From Chloroflexota bacterium (GTDB taxonomy: Bacteria; Chloroflexota; Anaerolineae; Anaerolineales; Villigracilaceae): a DNA stretch of 64,000 nt. The translations under genes were made by a program, and so were the position numbers. Positions 58,628 through 64,000 of the stretch are shown here, piece after piece (positions within the stretch are counted from its first letter, which is position 1; every line of letters begins with the position of its first letter). The notes below the pieces were generated by a model. It made no database searches, was not told the DNA's origin, and saw only the letters and a list, made by a program, of their open reading frames with translations. Location: assembly GCA_013388685.1 (NCBI GenBank), contig JACAET010000008.1, positions 17,067 through 81,066 of the forward strand, in the 5' to 3' direction.

Positions 58628-60369
58628 TGACCGCTCCGGTTCAAACCCAGACCGTTGACCTGGTCGCCCGTTTCCCGGGCGTTGTCGCCGCCGAAACGCG
58701 CCCCGGCTATACCGGCTTCGTTGTCGAAAAGGAAAAACTGGTCGAAGTCGCCACCGCCCTTCGCGACGAATTCGGCTACGATCTGCTCACCGCCGTCACC
58801 GCGGTGGATTATCTTCCCGAAAACAAGATGGAGGTGGTGTATCACGCCTACAAAACCACCGGCGGACCGGGACTTGTCTTCCGCGTGCAGGTGCCGCGCG
58901 TGGACCCCGTTGAAGTTCCGTCGTTGATCCATGTCTACCCCGGTGTGGATCTGCAGGAGCGTGAAGCATGGGATTTGATGGGCATCAGGTTTACAGGGCA
59001 CCCCGACCTGCGCCGTATCCTCATGTGGGAAGGTTACGAAGGACACCCCCTGCGCAAAGACTGGAAGGAACCCTTCTACGAAGAGGAAGCCAAACCCTTC
59101 AAAAGCCGCTGGCCCGAAGGCAAGCACATCCTGGCGGAGGAAAGGAACCCCTTCAACGACAACCTCAAATTCCCACCAAACTTCGATCCTGAGAAATGGG
59201 TTCCCGATAACGAAGAGAGCCTTTACGCAGCGCTCAAGCGCTACACCGTCGAAAGCGAAGACGGGATGAACACCGACCGCATCGTGGTCAACATGGGACC
59301 GCATCATCCCTCCACGCATGGCGTTTTCCGCGCCGCCCTCACGCTCGACGGCGAAACCATCGTCGGTCTTAAACCCGTTGTCGGTTATCTTCACCGGAAC
59401 CACGACAAGATCGGCGAACGCAACACCTTCCTGCAGAATATGCCTTATACCGACCGTCTGGATTACTTCAACTCCATGAGCAACAACCTGGCGTACGCCA
59501 TCACGGTCGAAAAGTTGATGAACATCCCGGTTGCCGAACGCGCCGAATACATCCGCGTCATCATGGCGGAACTCAGCCGCGTCCAGAACCACCTGATCTT
59601 CATCGGCATGCTCCTCAACGATCTGGGCGCCATGTACACCCCCGCCTTGTATGCCTTCGAGGAGCGCGAACTGATTCTCGACATTTTCGAGGAAGTGTCC
59701 GGCGCGCGCATGATGTGCAATTACCTGCGTTTTGGCGGCGTTGTACGCGATGTGTCTCCCGCCGCCATGCACAAAATCAAGGACCTGGTCTTCGACCGCC
59801 TGCCCGCCAAAACCGACGAAATGGAACGCCTGCTGGCGGAAAATGAAGTTCTGGTGGCTCGTTTGAAAGGCGTCAGGGTGGTGGACGCGGAAACCGCAGT
59901 CAAGTATTCGGTTACGGGTCCCGTCCTGCGCGCCGCGGGCGTGCCTTATGACATCCGCCGCGCCGACCCATACAGCATCTATGACCGTTTCGATTTCGAT
60001 GTGGCAGTACGCCAGAACGGCGATATGTACGACAATTTCATGATCCGCGTGGATGAGATTCGTCAATCGCTGCGGATTCTCGGACAAGCCGTCAAACAAA
60101 TCCCTGATGGACCGATCAATTCCCAAAAACCGCAGTATCAGGTCCGGGTGCCGGCGGGTGAAGCGTATGGGCGCATCGAGTCGCCCAAGGGCGAACTGGC
60201 TTTCTATGTCGTCTCTAACGGAAAGCCCAATCCATGGCGCTATCACGTGAGACCCGCGTCATTTGTAAACATTACCTGCCTCGAGCAAATGTGCATCGGG
60301 ACGAAGATCCAGGATTTTGTGGCGCTGCTTGGCATGCTCGATATCGTGATGGGCGAGTTGGACAGATAG
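58624..60369 (+). CDS. nuoCD: NADH-quinone oxidoreductase subunits C and D, fused
   Basis: 581 residues. Residues 1-190 are NuoC ([28 protein letters not shown]), and about 215-581 NuoD ([44 protein letters not shown]). The NuoD part carries the quinone-site His of HPSTHG. The C-D fusion is as in E. coli. It is part of the iscX-nuoB-nuoCD-nuoI run. Confidence 0.94.
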   Translation: MMTAPVQTQTVDLVARFPGVVAAETRPGYTGFVVEKEKLVEVATALRDEFGYDLLTAVTAVDYLPENKMEVVYHAYKTTGGPGLVFRVQVPRVDPVEVPSLIHVYPGVDLQEREAWDLMGIRFTGHPDLRRILMWEGYEGHPLRKDWKEPFYEEEAKPFKSRWPEGKHILAEERNPFNDNLKFPPNFDPEKWVPDNEESLYAALKRYTVESEDGMNTDRIVVNMGPHHPSTHGVFRAALTLDGETIVGLKPVVGYLHRNHDKIGERNTFLQNMPYTDRLDYFNSMSNNLAYAITVEKLMNIPVAERAEYIRVIMAELSRVQNHLIFIGMLLNDLGAMYTPALYAFEERELILDIFEEVSGARMMCNYLRFGGVVRDVSPAAMHKIKDLVFDRLPAKTDEMERLLAENEVLVARLKGVRVVDAETAVKYSVTGPVLRAAGVPYDIRRADPYSIYDRFDFDVAVRQNGDMYDNFMIRVDEIRQSLRILGQAVKQIPDGPINSQKPQYQVRVPAGEAYGRIESPKGELAFYVVSNGKPNPWRYHVRPASFVNITCLEQMCIGTKIQDFVALLGMLDIVMGELDR

Positions 60370-60383
60370 ATTACCCCGCGTAG

Positions 60384-60403
60384 GGCGCATTCTCGATTGC
60401 GCC
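60384..60403. repeat. Hairpin with TTCTC loop
   Basis: GGCGCA-TTCTCGAT-TGCGCC in the nuoCD-nuoI gap. Same loop as hairpins at 27086, 27860, 53561 and 61152, and at 23868 on the other strand. Confidence 0.5.
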
Positions 60404-60442
60404 ATTGGCCTTCGAGAATTTCTTCTGCGCAAAGGAGATTAT

Positions 60443-61060
60443 ATGTACGGAAAAGGCATACTCAAAGGATTGGGCGTCACCTGGAGGCGATTCTGGAGCA
60501 CGTATCTCGAGGATATTTCATGGCTGTTGAGCGGCAAAAAACGCTACTTTACCGAGGAGGGCGTCAGACATCGCTCGAGTAAACATGCGCGCGGCATATT
60601 CACCGTGCAATACCCGGAGGAGAAATTAATCATTCCGGAGGAATTTCGCTACGTGCCCTTCCTGGTGTACGATGAAGGGGAGGGCGGGAAGAAGGAGGTG
60701 CGATGTACATCCTGCGGAATTTGCGCCAAGGTCTGTCCGCCGCAATGCATCTGGATCGTGCGCTCGAACGACCCGAACACCGGACGTCCCATCCCTGAAC
60801 CGACCGAGTTTTACATCGACGCCGACATCTGCATGAACTGTGGTTTCTGCGCCGAATATTGCCCGTTCGACGCGATCAAGATGGATCACGATTTCGAGAT
60901 CGCCTCGTACGGACGCAACGTATACAGCCTCGAAAAGCTACTCAAGCCTGCCTCGTATTATGCAAGCATCCGTCCGGAGAATTACGCCCGGGAAGAGGAA
61001 GCCCGCAAAGCAAAGGAAGCAGCGAAAGCGGCAAAGGCAGCCGCAAAACCAGCGGCATAG
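60443..61060 (+). CDS. nuoI: NADH-quinone oxidoreductase subunit I
   Basis: 205 residues; AAAGGAG precedes the ATG. Two ferredoxin motifs, CTSCGICAKVCPPQC and CMNCGFCAEYCPFDA, bind clusters N6a and N6b. The tail is an Ala/Lys-rich helix (EEARKAKEAAKAAKAAAK), unusual for the family. With NuoB and NuoCD it completes the connecting Q-module. NuoE, F, G and the membrane arm are not encoded here. Confidence 0.9.
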   Translation: MYGKGILKGLGVTWRRFWSTYLEDISWLLSGKKRYFTEEGVRHRSSKHARGIFTVQYPEEKLIIPEEFRYVPFLVYDEGEGGKKEVRCTSCGICAKVCPPQCIWIVRSNDPNTGRPIPEPTEFYIDADICMNCGFCAEYCPFDAIKMDHDFEIASYGRNVYSLEKLLKPASYYASIRPENYAREEEARKAKEAAKAAKAAAKPAA

Positions 61061-61127
61061 TCTGCCGCAAAGCACACACAGGCACACAAGGGTGTTGCGG
61101 GCATATCTGTGCCCCTTGCTTTTAAGC

Positions 61128-61236
61128 GAGTGTCTGAAAACTACCGTGTAAGCGACGTTCTCTACCGTCGCTCCTTGTGCCAGAGCGCGCAGAATACGTA
61201 CCCACACAAACAAAGACCGACTTTTCGGACACATTC
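61128..61236. repeat. MITE-like element with 12-bp inverted ends
   Basis: TGTCTGAAAACT near the left end and AC/GT-complementary ACTTTTCGGACA near the right differ at two positions. Inside is the hairpin GCGACG-TTCTCTAC-CGTCGC (61152-61171), then TGTGCCAGAGCGCGC. Lies in the nuoI-mrp gap. Confidence 0.55.
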
Positions 61237-61262
61237 TAAGAATTTTTGACAGGTAAAGTGGA

Positions 61263-62345
61263 ATGACAACTCAAATTACAAAAGAGGCAATACGGACGGC
61301 ACTCAGTAAAGTGCAGGAACCCGAACTGCATCAGGACCTGGTCACGCTGAACATGATTCGCGATCTGGAGATTCAAGACGGCAGAATCTCGTTTACCGTC
61401 ATGCTCACCACACCCGCCTGCCCCTTGCGCGGAAAAATCGAGGCGGAGGCGCGGCAGGCTGTCATGTCTGTCGAAGGCGTGAAGGAAGTCGTCATCAAAA
61501 TGGATTCGGACGTGCCGAACGACGGTCGTATGCGCGGGCTGGTCAACATGCCCATTCGCAACGCCATCGCAGTCGGCTCGGGCAAGGGCGGTGTTGGCAA
61601 ATCCACCCTTGCGGTCAACCTGGCGGTGGCGCTGGCGCAGGCGGGCGCGCGTGTCGGTCTGTTGGATGCGGACATCTACGGTCCCAACATCCCGACCATG
61701 CTGGGCGTGGAAAAACTTCCGCCGCCGCAGGGACAAAAACTCATCCCCGCGCAGGCTTATGGCATCAAGATGATCTCGATGGGATTGCTGGTGAAACCCG
61801 GTCAGCCGCTCATCTGGCGTGGACCGATGCTTAACTCGGCAATCCGTCAGTTTCTGGGCGATGTCGAGTGGGGCGAACTCGATTACCTGATCGTGGATCT
61901 GCCGCCCGGCACGGGCGACGCGGCGCTTTCGCTGGCACAGGCTCTACCGCTCAGCGGCGCGGTCGTCGTGACCCTGCCGCAACTGGTCTCTCTCGAAGAT
62001 GCCGGGCGCGGGTTGAACATGTTCCGCACGCTGGAAGTGCCGATTCTGGGGATTGTCGAGAACATGTCCTACCTCGACCTGCCCGACGGCACCCGCGTGG
62101 ACCTCTTCGGTTCCGGCGGCGGTGAGCAACTGGCGCAGGCGACCCGGGCGACCTTCCTCGGCAAAGTGCCCATTGACCCGAACGTGCGCATCGGAGGTGA
62201 CAGCGGCAGGCCCATTGTAGTCACCCATCCCGATTCCGCGGTGGCCAAAGCCCTGACTGAAATCGCTCAGAAGATCGCGGCGCAGGTCAGCGTGGCAGCG
62301 CTGAGTACAAGGAATGAAATGCCGATCAATATCGTGGAAGAATAA
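61263..62345 (+). CDS. mrp: Mrp/ApbC/NBP35-type P-loop ATPase (Fe-S carrier family)
   Basis: 360 residues. Residues 1-85 are a MIP18/DUF59 domain (LSKVQEPELHQDLVTLNMI). The ATPase has GSGKGGVGKST, LLDADIYGPN and LIVDLPPGTGD. The ENMSY segment that normally leads into CPxC, the cluster-binding pair, reads ENMSYLDLPDGTRVDLFG, so the CxxC is missing. The family carries or inserts Fe-S clusters, including in complex I (Ind1). Placement after nuoI fits that role; loss of the Cys pair needs explaining. Confidence 0.85.
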   Translation: MTTQITKEAIRTALSKVQEPELHQDLVTLNMIRDLEIQDGRISFTVMLTTPACPLRGKIEAEARQAVMSVEGVKEVVIKMDSDVPNDGRMRGLVNMPIRNAIAVGSGKGGVGKSTLAVNLAVALAQAGARVGLLDADIYGPNIPTMLGVEKLPPPQGQKLIPAQAYGIKMISMGLLVKPGQPLIWRGPMLNSAIRQFLGDVEWGELDYLIVDLPPGTGDAALSLAQALPLSGAVVVTLPQLVSLEDAGRGLNMFRTLEVPILGIVENMSYLDLPDGTRVDLFGSGGGEQLAQATRATFLGKVPIDPNVRIGGDSGRPIVVTHPDSAVAKALTEIAQKIAAQVSVAALSTRNEMPINIVEE

Positions 62346-62369
62346 CCTGCGGCCGACAAAAAAGTCAAC

Positions 62370-62403
62370 AAAGACCCGGTGAGATTGCCCCGCCGGGTCT
62401 TTT
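62370..62403 (+). terminator. Terminator after mrp
   Basis: AAAGACCCGG / CCGGGTCTTT with a 13-base loop, then TTG. Confidence 0.75.
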
Positions 62404-62497
62404 GTTCGAACGGTATGAAACGGCGTATATTGGGCGGCGGCATTCACCGCCAGCCTGTTGCAATCGAATTGTTGTAATCACCGGCTCAAGGCATGGG

Positions 62498-62503
62498 TAT
62501 ACT
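62498..62503 (+). promoter_or_regulatory. Putative leaderless -10 box (TATACT)
   Basis: TATACT ends 7 bases before ATG 62511. If it is used, translation starts at 62511 and not at the in-frame ATG 62493. Confidence 0.5.
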
Positions 62504-62510
62504 TGCATCA

Positions 62511-63743
62511 ATGAACGATGTGCATACCCACGAAAAGATTGCCCTCCTGAGGCTCGCCTTCAAAGGGTTGGACGAAGACGAATTGCGCGAAGTGGCAGAT
62601 CTGACCGAGTTCCATACCTATCCGCCGGGATACGTGCTTTGCCGCGAGGGCGCATACGAGGACGTGCTTTATATCATCGCGGCTGGTCAGGCGGAGATCA
62701 CCAAGAAAACGATCGAGGGAGAGGACGACCGTATCCTGCGCGTGGCGCGTCGGGGCGATCTGGTGGGCGAAATGGCGTTGATCCAGAACGCGCCTCGCGC
62801 CGCAACCGTCCGCGCCGTGTCCGAATGTACCGTGTTGGAGATGGAAAAACAGGACCTCGAAACCATTCTCGCCCGCAGTCCGCGCATGGCGATGGACATC
62901 ATTCGCATCACGCTCGACCGCATCCGCGCCAACGATCAAACCATGATCGAGGACCTGCAAAAGTCCAACAAGGTGCTGCGTCAATTGGACCGCAACAAAA
63001 TGGAATTCATCCAGGTCGCGGCGCACGAACTGCGCACCCCGCTGACGGTGCTGAACGGATATGTCAACGTTCTGCGCGCCATGAAGGACATCAATACGAA
63101 CGGCTCCATCGGCGAGGTCATTGACGGCATCCTCAAGGGAACGGACCGCATTCACGAGGTGGTCAACCTGATGCTGGATGTAACGCGCATCGGGACGGAA
63201 ACCCTGAAGATCGCCAATGTCCCCGTCCCGATGAAACGCATCATAGACGACCTGATTCACAACTTCGAAAAAGCCACCTCCGAACGCGGGATCCGTATCT
63301 ACGCACAGCATGCCGAGGGGGTACCCCTTATCAATGGAGATCCTTCTCTCATCCAAAAGGCGCTGTATCAGTTGATCGTCAATGCCATCAAATACTCACC
63401 CGATGGCAGCATGATCATCATCACCACGCGCCCGGTCAGAATGAACGACGGAACGCCTGGTGTCGAGGTGGCGGTGAGAGACCGCGGTATCGGCATAGAC
63501 GCGGAGCATCTTGAGTTGATCTTCGAAAAATTCTATCAGGTGGGAAGCGTGGCTATCCACTCCTCTGGCAAGACCTCGTACAAAGGCGGAGGTCCCGGGT
63601 TGGGGCTCGCTATTGTGAAAGGAGTCGCCCGCGCGCATGGCGGAAAAGTTTGGGCGGAAAGCGCGGGGCATGACGAGACCCATTTTACCGGCAGTACGTT
63701 TTACCTCCAACTGCCTGTTGATCCGCCAAAGCCGTCTTCATAG
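62511..63743 (+). CDS. Cyclic-nucleotide-binding histidine kinase
   Basis: 410 residues from ATG 62511, supported by the -10 box; ATG 62493 would add six residues. Residues about 10-130 are a cNMP-binding domain with an intact phosphate cassette (GDLVGEMAL...PRAATVRA). Then a short helix, a HisKA domain with His172 (AAHELRTPL) and an ATPase domain (LYQLIVNAIKYSP; DRGIGID; GPGLGLAIVKG). No membrane segment, so it is a cytosolic kinase probably gated by cAMP or cGMP. No response regulator is adjacent. Confidence 0.88.
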   Translation: MNDVHTHEKIALLRLAFKGLDEDELREVADLTEFHTYPPGYVLCREGAYEDVLYIIAAGQAEITKKTIEGEDDRILRVARRGDLVGEMALIQNAPRAATVRAVSECTVLEMEKQDLETILARSPRMAMDIIRITLDRIRANDQTMIEDLQKSNKVLRQLDRNKMEFIQVAAHELRTPLTVLNGYVNVLRAMKDINTNGSIGEVIDGILKGTDRIHEVVNLMLDVTRIGTETLKIANVPVPMKRIIDDLIHNFEKATSERGIRIYAQHAEGVPLINGDPSLIQKALYQLIVNAIKYSPDGSMIIITTRPVRMNDGTPGVEVAVRDRGIGIDAEHLELIFEKFYQVGSVAIHSSGKTSYKGGGPGLGLAIVKGVARAHGGKVWAESAGHDETHFTGSTFYLQLPVDPPKPSS

Positions 63744-63860
63744 GGTCTGAGAGGCGAAGCCAAGGGAAACGAAGGCGCGCCGCGCGTGTTCAAATATCAG
63801 CGTTCTGACAGAGATCGCGCCCGCCGCTTCAAGACTTTGGGGAATTGATTAACCGGCTCT

Positions 63861-63977
63861 CTACAAATGGCGGTTGATGCATGTATCCGTCAGGCGGAAG
63901 CCGATGCGCTGGTAAACGCCGACACGAGTTCGATCGTTTGCTGCCTGCCGCCGCTTCCTTTCAAAAAATAAAACAAT
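63861..63977 (-). pseudogene. Possible C-terminal remnant of a GNAT acetyltransferase
   Basis: Read on the minus strand, 38 codons end with RTRVGVYQRIGFRLTD, which resembles the last core motif of GNAT acetyltransferases, then a stop at 63861. An in-frame stop (63978-63980) lies just upstream beside an A/T run. This is either a decayed fragment or the end of a gene broken by a frameshift. The match is short. Confidence 0.3.
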
Positions 63978-64000
63978 TTACCGGATTGCCTGTGCGATCA

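Noticed and set aside
58282..60246. Long open frame (654 codons) on the minus strand opposite nuoCD
   Set aside because: It mirrors the codon pattern of nuoCD and nuoB, has no domain or ribosome site, and its peptide is rich in His, Val and Asp as expected from antisense of GC-rich coding DNA.
1..64000. tRNA or rRNA genes, phage or transposase genes
   Set aside because: None could be recognised by eye; a covariance-model scan would be needed to exclude a tRNA fully.

Overview
The window looks like a chromosomal segment of a bacterium of the phylum Chloroflexota, most likely class Anaerolineae. This rests on gene content read by eye: a DUF4012 protein, a DUF2723 membrane protein, lipoproteins with Thr/Pro-rich linkers, Tad-like pseudopilins, a NuoCD fusion and a molybdenum hydroxylase. 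No rRNA or tRNA gene is visible, so the placement is an inference. Coding density is high, many genes overlap by ATGA, and most gaps hold dispersed palindromic repeats rather than genes.

Region 1 (1-11478) is a surface polysaccharide locus. It holds glycosyltransferase, methyltransferase and FemAB-like genes; a sugar-phosphate transferase with reversed domain order; a nucleotide-sugar dehydratase, nucleotidyltransferase and aminotransferase (a likely route to a 4-amino-4,6-dideoxy sugar); a Wzz/tyrosine autokinase; a low-molecular-weight tyrosine phosphatase; and a DUF4012 protein. Region 2 (11689-19901) has a secreted protein, a DUF2723 membrane protein, a DNA methyltransferase overlapping a PD-(D/E)XK-like nuclease (a probable restriction-modification pair), and three overlapping genes for exported hydrolases. 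Region 3 (20071-33949) has class I aldolase on the minus strand, a molybdenum hydroxylase cassette, an alpha/beta hydrolase, DinB, DUF1361 and YqeB-like genes, several repeat families around an unknown gene, a rhodanese and a two-component system. Region 4 (33998-38809, minus strand) holds gltA, mdh, trxB and a MurA with Asp in place of the catalytic Cys.

Region 5 (38936-52559) is the most distinctive part: a prepilin peptidase, a TadE-like pseudopilin fused to four Ig-like repeats, a second TadE, glmS, two large TadG-like paralogues, a 1060-residue repeat protein that looks like an exported beta-helix, and a lipoprotein. None of the Tad ATPase, secretin or platform genes is present. Region 6 (52681-64000) has dCMP deaminase, a PspC protein, and an FAD amine oxidase-like enzyme. 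It continues with a SufR-like regulator with three candidate Fe-S ligand cysteines, divergent from a run of aldehyde dehydrogenase, DUF2834, iscX, nuoB, nuoCD, nuoI and mrp, and ends with a cyclic-nucleotide-binding histidine kinase.

Two themes cross the window. Palindromic repeats occur between genes and in frame inside genes. Several genes have a TANNNT box 6-8 bases before ATG and no Shine-Dalgarno sequence, which suggests leaderless mRNAs.
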